Assembly: GCA_021234155.1 (NCBI GenBank)
Contig: JAJEKV010000047.1
Location: 8,970,033 to 9,034,032, forward strand
Direction: 5' to 3'
Length of the DNA: 64,000 nt
Origin: Isoetes taiwanensis
Taxonomy: Eukaryota > Streptophyta > Lycopodiopsida > Isoetales > Isoetaceae
Part shown: positions 10,315 through 22,609 of the stretch, piece by piece
How the letters are laid out: each line of letters opens with the position of its first letter
How positions within the stretch are numbered: the stretch's first letter is position 1
Translations under genes and position numbers: made by a program
Notes under the pieces: model-generated
Seen by the model: the letters and a program-made list of their open reading frames with translations, nothing else
Told to the model about the DNA's origin: nothing
Databases searched by the model: none

Positions 10315-12633
10315 ACTCTGTTTTTACATCAGATTTACATAGTTAGATATTTCTGAATTTTTTTTGTAGTCTGCCATCAGACTGTAGTCTTATGTAATGT
10401 AATTAAGTGCATGCAACTCTATAATTCTGTAATTAAGAGATGTTGACTGTTGTACACCCTTAATATTTTTGGAATTGGCTCTAGGGCAGAAGAAAGAGTT
10501 ATTATTTAAAAAGAGTTGCTTGATTGTTGTACAAGGCAAACCCATAGTGAGGACATATTTATATGCAAATATGAAGATGCTGCAAAAGACAATAGTGTAT
10601 TTATATATTGATATTCAATAGAAAAAAGATGTTCACATTGATTGTAGATTGTTATGAATATTACACAACTCTTGCATGCATGTACATATCATCCCATGGA
10701 CCTAGCCTTAGCCGTGGACCTGCATCATAAGAATACAACATGAAAGATAGAAGATATAAATTGCATATGCACTTATGAAAATACTCAAATACCTTGCTTT
10801 ATGAAAACATGTCAAGGCGATGAAAGTGTGTCCAATAATGCATCTACAACAGCAACCTCTTTCATCATGTAATCCATGAAATGTCGGAGTCCGAGGATGA
10901 GAGGTTGCCTCCGAAGTTTCCTCAGAACCATCACACTCTATAATACAAGTGTTGGGGATTTAGCAAGCACCCATGTCATGAAGGCTTGTTGATTTAGCAA
11001 GCATGAAGACATCTTGGGGATTTAGCAAGCAAGAGAGTCTTGTAGATGGAAGTATGGTCAATTAGAGCAACCAACATCTACTTCTATCAATAACACAATT
11101 GGGTGCTTCATGATCTATCTTGATTGAAGCCTTTCGACTAAAAGGTTGGCTTGGTTTGATAGCATAAAATGATGGAGAATAAGTGTAAATGCAATTTTTG
11201 TGGCTTTCAATGACAACACATTGACAAGAAGAAAAAAAGTGCAAGCTTGGGACAAGAACATCAACTTGGATATATTCTGATAGGTGCAAGTCAAATGTTA
11301 AGAACTAAATACATACAACATTTTGATCCCTTTGTGAATCTCTTTTTTTTATAGTTTAAGCATTGCAGGTGCAATTACATTCAAATTGAACTGAGTATTG
11401 AGATAAGTGCATGGCGAGCCAAATTTATAACCCGTTACATGGTAGCAGATTATCAAACAAGGTAGCAAGTTATAGCCTTTAACATGGCAACAAATCTATC
11501 TCTATAACAATCTATCAAATACAATGGCAGCATCCAAGTAAGTTTCAACTACCACTCGGTCCCTTGAATAGCATCTCCATCTTCACAATTAGCTTAAGTA
11601 GAGCATCGCCAAAACTTCGTAGGTGAGAGCACATACCGATGTGAAATCCAGCTAGATGTAACCTATGAAATAAGCAATAAATAATACACCAATGTTAGAA
11701 TGGGTTCCTCGCATGAAGTGCACGCAAGTTGAGAAAAGAACTTACTTTCAATTCCCTTCAGAGACAAGACAGGTTGACAAATTTATGCATGAAGCCCATC
11801 ACATACAACCCGCAAGACGCCAAGTCGTGTTGAGGTACCGAGATGGTCAATCCCCTTCACATTGTTTCTCCTCACAAAATCCATGCCATTGGAGGTTTGA
11901 CTCATTGATATAGTCAATATTTGTGTATGCAACTGCACATGTAAAAGCATTCATGTAAAATGGAAAAGAATAATTCGAAGGAAAGAAGGTTGAAACATAC
12001 CCTCTAATTGCCTTTTCGTTTGTTGGGATAGCCTTTCAGTGTTTAAGATGTAAATTGATGGTGCATGGAGAATTTTATCATTACCTTTCCTGGAAAAGCA
12101 AATATGGCCAAAGACAAAGTGCTCATTCTCAAGAATACGGTAGAAGAATATAATCGCGACTTTTAGCCATAACTAGCCCTTTAGTTCCCCTCGTTTTTAC
12201 TATGTCTATAATAGATCTTGACGTGTCAATTCTTCTCTTATTTCCCGTAGCCTCCTTTGAAGTAAATAGTTATAAGATGGGTAAAAAATAAATCTTACTT
12301 TTCCATTCCAATTGGCAAAGTATCATACAGTACCTAGTAACAAGAGAATAAGTTACATAAAGAATACGTAACTTAATTACAGAATTACATACTCTATTCT
12401 AAAGCAAAGGCCAACTTTATTTTCTAAAACCTACTTACCCTTTTATCCCCTATCCCCCCACATTTAAACACTATCAAAACCTGCTTCTACCCCTCTCAAA
12501 TTAGCAACACCTAAGGCAAGACAGGTTAGCTGCAGCCTATTCTATCTCTAACCCTCGCAAGCTAACCTATTCTAGCCTACAAGGCAAAAGCACAAAGATA
12601 TTACTCCGCCATAGAGTTCCACAAGGCGACTAG
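10315..12633. other. central non-coding part of the 8.8-kb transposon
   Basis: Between the ends of the two convergent genes. AT-rich with only short open frames. A 13-base unit, GATTTAGCAAGCA, occurs three times at 10957, 10991 and 11019. No gene was recognised. Confidence 0.6.
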
Positions 12634-15587
12634 TCATTTTGATTTGGTTGTACACAAATCTTGCACGCCAATATCCACCACTTTCATTGGAGGATCGGGA
12701 GGACTGTTCTTGAATGGCACAAAAGGAGTGTAGGAAGACAACTTCTTCATCACATCTCTACAATGAAGGATCAAAGTGTAAGTGTCAAATAATGCATGAT
12801 CAATAGCATAAATATATTAATACCTTGGACCAATTCTTTGTTTCACCAGATTTATGCCTATAAAAGAAGTATGAGTTATTAATCCCTCACAAGAACATAG
12901 CTAGAAACCATTCAACTAGCATGTATGCTTTATTAATATGCTATAAGTGCATGTCTAGCGCTTTATGCAACACACCTTTTAGCAGATGTTGCCTCCTTTC
13001 TATCTCGAGGATTTTTTTAGTCTTTGGGGTAGCATCCTCCGTCTCCATAAACTTTTGTGTGGCCTTGGCTACTGGTCTCCAAGGCCCCTTCTACATCAAG
13101 ACTCTTATCTTCATCTACTATTGATTCAAATTACAACCTTGAATATAAGTTGTTGCAAAGTTTGGAGAGTACTAAGAAACACGTGCACGCCATAGAATCT
13201 TCAATAGGTACTTGCTGAACTTCAGAGCTAAACATTAGGAAAATTTTGTCATCATTCTTGCAAGCTAATTCAGCTTTGATCTTGAAAGTAACAACCTCAA
13301 GTTTAAAAATTATCACCGCGGTAAAAAGATAATGAATGTGATCACTCACCGATGGGCTCTTTCCTGCGCAATGAAGCCAACTTCGGTTTCCATAACCTGG
13401 GATATCCGCTTGAGTTATGCTCTCACCGCAATCACACATTTTCCCAATTAGTTTATCTAAAATACAAATGGAGCTTATAGTCAAACTTATAATACAAGAA
13501 CTTACCTAGTATGGTTTTCTCATCTCCTCATGTTGTCCGGCGAATACGTTTTACGCTTTACGACGTTGCTTTCAGAGATGACATGGATGTGGATGGACTC
13601 AAGAGACAAATGATCTTTAGTTGATTTTTCAGCTCTTGAGACCTCTCGAAAATGATAACTTCAACCCTTTTCCAGCAAAGATACTCTTTACACCTGCATT
13701 ATGACGGTGGCATGAACGTAAGTCACTTAAAGATTTATCCTATATGTTGTTTACATTACACCGCCATCGTAGCTTCAGGTTTCTTGATGCTACCAAGATC
13801 CAGAATTGAGATAGTAAATGCAATAAGAAACAATGAGAAATGTAAATTAGAGATAATCATAACAATAATCGTAAAAATGATGTAAACATACATAATCATA
13901 GCATTAACCGTAAAACGGATGTAAGACAACCGTGAATCAAATGCAATCAAAAAGCAATGTAAGTAAATTTGAGAAATGCAAGAAATGTAAGGTAGATGTA
14001 CCTAAAAAGAAGAAAGCAAAATATCATCCACAAATGTAAAGTGGAAACTTAGAAAGTACATTCATATGCATTATAATATGCATCCTAATGTTATATGTAA
14101 TTGTAACAAGCAAATTCATAAGGTATTTATGACAGAAGATATGTACAAAATATGAAATGAATGTGTTCATGGGGTTACATCAAATAACACTGACCTTCAA
14201 ATACATTTACTTTAAGGACAACAGAAGATAAATCCATGTAAAAGCTGAATGCCAATTTGGACTTTTACCTAACAAGCAACTAGATGTCTAGATAGTAATG
14301 AAAATCACACATGTTCAAATCAAAGCAATTGCTACAGCAGAATAGTAAAACAAATGTAATTAGTGAAGATAACATAATTAAAAATACCTTGTTGAGTAGA
14401 GAGTCCCATGATTTGACGCAGATCTTTAGGCCACAAACACTCATGTATACATTGGTTTGTTGTGGAAACCTTGTATGATAGACAAAATAGACAGTAGGGA
14501 TGTCCACAACATGGTAAAACCAGCAGTATAGAGTCGAGGCACTCATTGCAATTGCTACATGTATTCACATGGCCAGAAGTTAATGCCCTTGATTCTGATG
14601 CAAGAGGTACATCAGATTTTTCTACATATAATATCATTTCCTTTATTCTACTCTCACTAGCATCATTTGCCTCCAAATCCCTGCTGATTTCTTGGATGGC
14701 ATGACCTCTAATGCATGCAATTCATTTGTCAAACTCTCAATTGGCATCTTTAAGCCATTCATTTCTTCAATTAAAATAGTTTTTTCCTCTTCAAAGTGGG
14801 GAGGCCAAGGCCATTTGCAAATCGGTTGGCTGCCTTGCCGAATGCATTAAAGTCATCGGTTTGTTTAACCGAGTGCTGATCAGGCATCCTTGCTTTGCAC
14901 AAACCTATTCAAGGTATTTCTCTCACCTTCTAACTTTTCATAAATCAGATTCTAATGTTTTCCTTTTTCTCTTTCATATCCTTCATTTTGCTCATCAAGG
15001 TAGCAAAGATCCATTAATCTTCTTTCAATCAACTTCTTCATTGCATCTATTCACGCTGCCCAAATCCGACTGTACCTTAGATGTTTTTACATTGGAGGAT
15101 CTCAAGCTAACTACATCTGTCAAATCAGAATAATTTTGCTCCTTCTTTATATATAAGTTGGCACTCTCTTTCACCTCTTCTAAATCAATAAGTATGCCTT
15201 TATAATGGAGTGCATAAGCTCGAGCAAAATATAAAGGAATGTGATGATTCTGAACCTCCTTTCTGCTAAAAACATGCTCATAAATTGTGAAGAAATCTTA
15301 TCCAAATTGACTTGATCCTATTCTCTTGGTAACCTCTCACTACTGGTGCTTCAGAGCCCCAGACTTCTTGGACCACTTGCAAAAGCCCTGGGTAAATAGT
15401 ATCAAAGTTATTGGTTCTAAGCTGCTTAATGCTAACCTTATCAAACTCGGACTGCAATGGAGGTCTTTACGCCCACGGTAGTCTTCGGGATTTCCTCATT
15501 GCCGCTTTTAGGAGACTTCGCCATAGGCTTCAAAGGCTTGTTTCTTGGCAATTTCCTTGGAGAAGTCTTTGTTTCTGGCTTTGTCAT
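12634..15587 (-). pseudogene. RING-like zinc-finger gene of the 8.8-kb transposon
   Basis: A multi-exon minus-strand gene. The start is ATG at 15587 with a Lys/Pro-rich N-terminus, then a frameshift near 15450, then a segment ending NNFDTIYPGLLQVVQEVWG. The exon ending at 14398 carries a RING-like cluster (C-x2-C, then LPCCGHPYCLFC). Another exon (about 13455-13351) has CDCGESITQ and a W-L-H-C motif. The last three exons join in phase at GT-AG sites: 13090-12976, 12857-12824 and 12757-12634, with TGA at 12634. Some middle exons are unresolved. A RING protein could act as an E3 ubiquitin ligase, or the cluster could serve DNA binding or protein contacts for transposition. Its place within the terminal repeats suggests an accessory transposon protein. 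Confidence 0.6.
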
Positions 15588-15910
15588 GCTGCTCCTCCGA
15601 AAAGCTTCAAAAATGGCCTGGGGTTTTGCTCTATCTGGCTATGGCAAGGAAGGTACAGAGTTTTGGGGATAGAGATGTGCTCTGTTTGGCTATGGCGGAA
15701 GTACAAAGTCTTGGGGAATGAGCGGGAGGAGCTAAACCTCGAGCGGGATTTCCCTACGTTCGAATTTTGAAACCCACCAAACCAATTAAGACATTCTAAA
15801 AATTAATGATAATATAATAAATATATGGTAGTAGGGATATTGTTTACATTTTGCATTTGTAAATGTATAAAAGTGTCCCTTTTTTTGCCACCCCTTTCAT
15901 GCTTCTACCC

Positions 15911-16711
15911 GTTTGCTTAGAGATGTTTAGGCAGGCCTTTTCGATATAAATGGAATTATTTGAAACCATAAACTCATTGCAAATGTTGATTATTAGGTTC
16001 AAAATGCTGCGGTTTTCCTTCGGATGTCGATGCATGTATGACGGCCTGTTCATCCCTATGAAGTGAGACTACTCTTGCATTTGTTTTCTGATCCTAAGTT
16101 CCTCTCCTCATCCTTAAGTCTTAATAGGTTAACTTCCCATTTTTTAGTGTCAAAATTAAACTTTGACCTGATATATGTTAAGTGAGATTGCTCCTTTGCA
16201 GATACATGATATCTTTTAGTTCGTGCAATTAAATAAATCACAGAGAGATAGAATCTCGAGAGGACTTCAGAAGACCACCTCACAAGCTTAAATATCAAAA
16301 CAACATTAAGCAAGGCAAGGGCACTCATACATCGAGCGTCATGATGTACTTTGGTTCAGGATGCATGAGGCCACATGGAACTTTTAATATGGAGTATTTT
16401 ATATATGTTTTTGGTGTTGTTGTAGGTGATGATAGTTTGTTGCTTCTAGTCTTTTTGTGAATTTGGCTTCTAAGGTGTTGATGAGATGATGGTTCCAACA
16501 CTTGTTACTATATCTGTGGTTCTGAGAATGTGTACTTGACATGTGATTTTGTAGTACTTCAAGGTTGTGCTTGTAGATATGGAGTTGTAATTGTGTAGGA
16601 TCTGGTGCTCCCTATCTTTGCAAGCCCGACAGTTTGCCGGATATGTATTTTGGAAATACTCAGGTACTCTTTTTCCAGTCAATATAAAACGGAGTTGTCT
16701 AAGTTCAAGTC
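15911..16711 (+). repeat. R1 repeat copy 1, right piece
   Basis: About 800 bp nearly identical to 25135-25940, ending at AAGTTCAAGTC as copy 2 does. Homologous to copy 3 (29196-29792 and 46042-46230) with more divergence. R1 lacks TG...CA ends and any protein match I can see. Confidence 0.9.
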
Positions 16712-16978
16712 TTAAAGGGCAGATCAACCATTAATGTATTTGTTTAATAATTTCTAATTTTTTCCAGCATTTTTATATAGTTGGTTTTCAAGATTTAGGT
16801 TTTCAAATTTAAGGGCTGGCATTTATAGTTGCCATACTATTCTACAATACTAAAGTCCCATATTCTTGTGATAGTATATAAAGGATGTGGAGTTGCTAAA
16901 TGTGGTTATGAATTACTTTACAATCAATATAGATGGTCACAAAAAGGACTGAATTCCAACCCATCTATGTCCCTTTAT

Positions 16979-17023
16979 TAAAGGTGGTGACGTTACCACC
17001 TTTTTGGGTTGCCCAAAGGGCAA
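16979..17023. repeat. two adjacent short hairpins in LINE 5' region
   Basis: AAAGGTGGT-GACGTT-ACCACCTTT is followed closely by TTGCCC-AAA-GGGCAA. Both are perfect small inverted repeats, 50-80 bp before the first endonuclease codons. Their role is unknown. Confidence 0.6.
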
Positions 17024-17176
17024 TCCCTAGGCATGGAGATAAAGAGTGAGCAATATTCCTGGAATATTCGAAATGTGAGGCCGACATACGTGGTTAGGCT
17101 AGAATTTGTACATAATATGCTTTTTTGACTGCCAGAGATAAGACCAAGAAAAAAAAGATACTGATCTTACAATACT

Positions 17177-18714
17177 TGTGACGCTCCCTGAACATATACG
17201 GCGCTTCAGACGTATACATACGGGGACTTTCCCCTCCCATGGCGATCAACTCACCATGAGCAGGGCCCTCCGTCTAACTCGGACCATCTATAGGAAGATG
17301 CCCGGGTGAAGGACACAGAGGTGTCATTCGGCCCACGCCTTCGATGGGACTCCTATGTCGCGGAAGCGTGAATACAAGTTAGCATACATCATAATCATAT
17401 CATAAATAACCACCACGAAGGGTGGCACATCCATCCAACTGATGATAACAGAGAAGATACATCTAATGCTAAGGAAAACACCCCAAACCCAAGGTTCTAC
17501 CCCGGCTCAGACTCCAATGGGGATCGACTGACACCTAGGTCTCAGGAGATCAGCAGACAGAATCTTAGCATGGCGTTGGCTGGCATAGAACATCGGCTAG
17601 GGTTGTCCACTCCATCCGTCCCTCCTGTGCACACTTTGCAGATGAGCTAAATCAAGCTATGGCGTCATTGTAGCCTTCCGGAGATGCAATCCCAAGGCAT
17701 CACCCTTCGGGACTACTCTGGGTTACATCTCCCCGGTCCGATAAGGCAGGTCAGAGAAGTGTCCCTTCCCAGAGTCGCAGTGATTCCATGGGTGAGCTAG
17801 AGAATACGTGCCGCATCAGCGACCCCCGCATCCGTACCCGACCTACTCCCCTAACTTTATCTTCAAAGTACAGGATGATCACACCACTGTACCCAGGGAG
17901 TGTCAGACCCATACCCGGCCCTCTACGTGACCGCCTATTAGGCCTAGCTCACTGAAGGAGTCCCCGTAGCCTTTTATGCTTAGGCGAGACCCCACCCCAC
18001 ACTTCATCACTATGGCCCCTTATCTGGTGCTTCAATCATGCCATAGATTCCACAGCTCGGTGGGATCTTGTACACAGGCCGCAATTACTGGGTACTACGG
18101 GAGCTACTAGGAGCATACTAATGAACATAGGTTACAGAGGTCTCTACCCCCCTTAATCCCTGCTTTCTGGAAGAACTAACAGAGATACTACCAAAGATAC
18201 ATCCATCCCTCCATCACATAGCATAATCAATAGTTGAGAACAGTTCTAACTATCAAACAAGGGTTAATCATCATCAGAGACAAGCAAAGAAGCCTGACAG
18301 AGGCGCTGGCCCTAGGAATACCAAATTAATCTATCCACTAACCTGAATTCTGGCTGGAACCGTTGTCATGTGGGATCTCCATCTTCAAGTAGCCTGGGCG
18401 CCCAGCAGCTCCTCTTCCTGGGTTCGATTTGGGGCAAATTGGGATAGGGATCCAATTCCCTACTGGCCAATCGAGTTTGGCCAGGTGTCCTCTTCCTAAT
18501 TAATTAATTAGCTTAACTTAATTAGCTTAATTAAGTTAATTAGATAATTATCCCTTAATTATAGGTAATTAACCTTTAATTAAACCCTTATTAATTTAGC
18601 ATAGCTAAATTAATCCTTTGTGGTTAGTCTACATACCCCCATGATGGCATATCCTCGGCCCGTGACGTGTCAGTATAGTTATACGTACACCGTATAAATA
18701 TGTGGAACGTCACA
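17177..18714 (-). repeat. LTR (3' LTR of the minus-strand element)
   Basis: About 1538 bp with 7-bp terminal inverted repeats TGTGACG/CGTCACA. It is nearly identical to the right LTR except for a cluster of small indels corresponding to 20950-21300, and it lacks about 20 bp present near 21680 in the right copy. Confidence 0.92.
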
Positions 18715-18727
18715 TTCTCCCCCCCTT
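18715..18727 (-). other. polypurine tract
   Basis: AAGGGGGGGAGAA on the minus strand directly abuts the 3' LTR, as expected for the plus-strand DNA primer of an LTR retrotransposon. Confidence 0.85.
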
Positions 18728-20400
18728 AGAAATAATGCTGTCCTCAGCATTGGGGTTAGTTAAAAAAAATGACTAACATGTTAGTTGTATAAAATATAGT
18801 AAGTTACAGAGAAAAATACGAGAATAATTTCTTATTCTTGCAGGTAACACAAATTAAGTTTAAAAACACAGAACTGTTTAAGCACCATCGTGCATTTCAC
18901 ATGATTATGACAATAAACGTTTCAAGGACCGGAGTCCAATAGCAAACATTATAAAGGTAACATGAAACTCATGAAAACAACGTGAAAACACAGAAGCTTG
19001 GGCCATCAGCAACCCTCTATACATGGGCAGGTCACGTACCGCTCATTGGCCTGCACATGTCAATACGTCAGTATATATACATATTAATTAAGTTGTGGTT
19101 GAAGGGACCACCCCCTATAAGAAAATAAAAGAAAAACCTATCTACAAGGGAACCTATCATTTCTATGGTTCGCAATTCATTGCGGCATAAGGAATGGCCA
19201 AGTTCCCATTATAGCCGAGATGAACGCGGCTACATGCTTTCCAAGTAATCCGCGACCATGCCGACATTGACAATACACCACGTCCTAGAGAACACCAAGG
19301 TGATCTCATCATCGGTAACCACTCTCATTTACGATGCATCTACCCCCATAGCCTACTGCATGATCCGTGCCGAATCAAGCCTTCAAAGCTTACCGCCGGG
19401 TGCGGGTGGCTGTTGCGGTGGTGGGCTCGGCGGTAATGGCGGTAGCTCCGGTCCATTCTCAGGTGTGGGCTGCGGAGGATTTGTATTCAACACATAGGCT
19501 TGAAGTTCTACCAACTGTCTCTTCATCAAAAGGAGCTCTTGCTCAGGTGTCAATCTGCCAGCATCCGGAGGGGTATGCCAAAAGGCATTACGTACACCGT
19601 CTATATATACATAAGAAGGTGTAAGTGCCTTTAGTAATATACAAGGTGTAAAGATTTATAATTATTAAAATCATATCTAAGAACTAGGTGCCGCATCATC
19701 CTCCATAGGCATATCCGACTGTGGGGGCGGTCGATAGCGCATTAAAGCGGCGGTAGGCGCTATTACCAGAAGTATGGTTAGGGTTCTAGGGTAGCAAGGT
19801 ACAAGTCGAGGTCGGCTATGGCGGCGTTGGAGCTCAATTCCGGCGGCTATGGCGGAAGGGAGGCGACCAAGGAAACACACTTTCAAAAAAAGAAACACAA
19901 ATTTGAAACTAAACTTTTTTTTTTTTTAACTTTTACAAATTTTTTTTTTTTAAAGAAAAAAAAACGGACGCGTATTTTTATACGGCAGACCGTATAAGGG
20001 CGCTGACTGCAAAATACGCTCATAACTTTTGATTTTAAACACCCAATCCGCAGGCAGCACCCCTTTTGGGTTCTAGCCTTGGGGTCGCCATTTTAACCTC
20101 GGGAAACGTGCCCCTCCCCAGGGTTTTGGGATGTGCCCGAGCCGTTGGAGCCATTTTCACCTTCATCCGAGCTACCTATAAAAAGTTATGGCCCATCTAA
20201 ACCTGGGTCCTCCAACTACACCTTTTTCCCTCCAAAATCACCCTAACTTCCTAAATCTCAAACAATTTATTACATCAACCTAGTACAAGACTAAATCACC
20301 GAAAAGTTAGGCAATCCAACTAGCTTAAACTCCCACTCAACTACCGAACTAACGGGTTAAAGATTTGGTCAGTGCTATGATTTCGGTCAGCCAAAATCAC
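18728..20400 (-). other. interior of the LTR element; gag-like remnant 19387-19620
   Basis: Minus-strand codons from about 19620 to 19387 encode a short stretch with LTPEQELLLMKRQLVEL followed by a run rich in Pro and Gln (PPLPPSPPPQQPP). This resembles the proline-rich N-terminus of some gypsy gag proteins. Another minus-strand frame (19898-19677) is unsupported. The rest is non-coding, with A/T homopolymers at 19915-19970. Confidence 0.45.
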
Positions 20401-20413
20401 GGCTCTGATACCA
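20401..20413 (-). other. primer-binding site (initiator tRNA-Met)
   Basis: Minus strand TGGTATCAGAGCC, one base inside the 5' LTR (20415-21957). This is the standard plant tRNA-iMet primer site and it fixes the element's orientation. Confidence 0.9.
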
Positions 20414-20414
20414 C

Positions 20415-21957
20415 TGTGACGCTCCCTGAACATATACGGCGCTCTGGACGTATACATATGGGGACTTTCCCCTCCCATGGCGATCAACTCACCATGAGCA
20501 GGGCCCTCCGTCTAACTCGGACCATCTATAGGAAGATGCCCGGGTGAAGGACACGGAGGTGTCATTCGGCCCACGCCTTCGATGGGACTCCTATGTCGCA
20601 GAAGCGTGAATACAAGTTAGCATACAGCATAATCATATCATAAATAACCACCACGAAGGGTGGCACATCCATTCAACTGATGATAACAGAGAAGATACAT
20701 CTAATGCTAAGGAAAACACCCCAAACCCAAGGTTCTACCCTGGCTCAGACTCCAATGGGGATCGACTGACGGCTAGGTCTCAGGAGATCAGCAGACAGAA
20801 TCTTAGCATGGCATTGACTGGCATAGAACATCGGCTAGGATTGTCCACTCCATCCGCCCCTCCTGTGCACACTTTGCAGATGAGCTGAATCAAGCTATGG
20901 CGTCATTGTAGCCTTCCGGAGACGCAATCCCAAGGCATCACCCTTTGGGACTACTAGGGTTACATCTCCCGGTCCGATGAGGCAGTCGGAGAAGTGTCCC
21001 TTCAGTCGCGATGATTCCATGGGTGAGCTAGAGAATCGTGCCCGCATCACGACCCCGCATCCGTGCACCCGACCTACTCCCCTAACTTTATCTTCAAAGT
21101 ACGGGATGATCACACCCTTGTACCCGTGGGAGTGTCGGACCCATACCCGCCCCTCACGTGACCAGAGCTGTAGGCCTAGCTCGAAGGAGTCCCGTAGTCT
21201 TTTATGCTCGGCAGAGACCCACCCCACACTTCATCACTACGGCCCCTTATCCGGTGCTTCAATCATGCCATAGATTCCCACCTCGGTGGGATCTTGTACC
21301 ACAGGCCGCAATTCCGGGTACTACGGGAGCTACTAGGAGCATACTAATGAACATAGGTTACAGAGGTCTCTACCCCCCTTAATCCCTGCTTTCTGGAAGA
21401 ACTAACAGAGATACTACCAAAGATACATCCATCCCTCCATCACAGAGCATAATCAATAGTTGAGAACAGTTCTAACTATCAAACAAGGGTTAATCATCAT
21501 CAGAGACAAGCAAAGAAGCCTGACAGAGGTGCTGGCCCTAGGAATACCAAATTAATCTATCCACTAATCCGAATTCCGGCTGGAACCGTTGTCATGTGGG
21601 ATCTCCATCTTCAAGTAGCCTGGGCGCCCAGCAGCTCCTCTTCCTGGGTTCGATTTGGGGCAAATTGGGATAGGGATCCAATTTGCCCCAAATTAGCATT
21701 CCCCTACTGGCCAATCGAGTTTGGCCAGGTGTCCTCTTCCTAATTAATTAATTAGCTTAACTTAATTAGCTTAATTAAGTTAATTAGATAATTATCCCTT
21801 AATTATAGGTAATTAACCTTTAATTAACCCTTATTAATTTAGCATAGCTAAATTAATCGTTTGTGGTTAGTCTACATACCCCCATGATGGCGTATCCTCG
21901 GCCCGTGACGTGTCAGTATAGTTATACATACACCGTATAAATATGTGGAACGTCACA
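20415..21957 (-). repeat. LTR (5' LTR of the minus-strand element)
   Basis: About 1543 bp, TGTGACG...CGTCACA, next to the primer-binding site. Near-identical to 17177-18714, with local clustered differences at 20950-21300. Confidence 0.92.
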
Positions 21958-22609
21958 ATACTTAACAAAGAGACATGGGAACATGAGGCAAGCAGATTAG
22001 ATGAGATTAATGGTTTTGTTAAATTGCATACACTTTGGAATGAGAAAAAAACAAAAGGCAGAGTCTTTGGAGGCCTGGCCTGCTATATCAGGCCACAGTA
22101 TGCCAATAGAGTGAGCGTGGCCAAGACTTGCCCATGCAACCAATACATGCGCCTTCGTATCACAGGCAATAATTGCATTATATATGTAGCAGTAGTCTAT
22201 TTCTCTTCATTGATTGCTGGTGGTGTTTATGATCGAGAGGAACTCAACATCAGTGATCGTTTCTTACATCTTGCAAAAGATGTAGCAGACATGCGCAACA
22301 AAGGGCATGTATTCCTGATTGGTGACTTCAATGCTAGAGTTGGAGAGTGGCAAACCAATCTTATGGGAGAACTCGGCAATCTCTGATTACCCGAGACTGC
22401 CGCACGAGACATCGAATGGGAGCGAGAATCCATGGACTCCGAGCGAAATCAAATAGTTGAGTTTTAAAGCAATTATGTACAACATTTGATTTACTTCTGT
22501 ATAATGGCTCCAAATATTTTCCAAAAACCTTTGGTTTTACTTACCAAGGTACATGCGGTATGAGCATTGTGGATTGGTTAATAAGCACATCAAAAGCAGT
22601 TAATCTTAT

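Larger units (their letters stand above)
7093..15910. mobile_element. 8.8-kb DNA transposon with two convergent genes, 4-bp TSD
   Basis: Left end GGGTAGATGCATGAAAGGG and right end (reverse complement) GGGTAGAAGCATGAAAGGG form an inverted repeat with one mismatch. GTTT flanks both ends (7089-7092, 15911-15914). The unsplit R1 copy at 25095-25940 has a single GTTT at 25135-25138, so the insertion is precise. Inside are a DDE-like transposase gene (+, about 7194-10314) and a RING-like zinc-finger gene (-, 15587-12634). Among known superfamilies, Sola uses 4-bp duplications, so a Sola-like assignment is possible but not established. Both genes carry disabling changes, so this copy is probably non-functional. 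Confidence 0.85.
17177..21957 (-). mobile_element. non-autonomous LTR retrotransposon, 4.8 kb, inside the LINE
   Basis: Two direct repeats of about 1.54 kb (17177-18714 and 20415-21957) start TGTGACG and end CGTCACA. ATACT flanks the element at 17172-17176 and 21958-21962. On the minus strand the primer-binding site TGGTATCAGAGCC (initiator tRNA-Met type) lies one base inside the right repeat. A G-rich polypurine tract abuts the left repeat. The interior is only 1.7 kb and lacks protease, integrase and RT, so the element depended on a helper. A long LTR with a short interior suggests a LARD-like derivative of a gypsy-type element. Confidence 0.92.
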
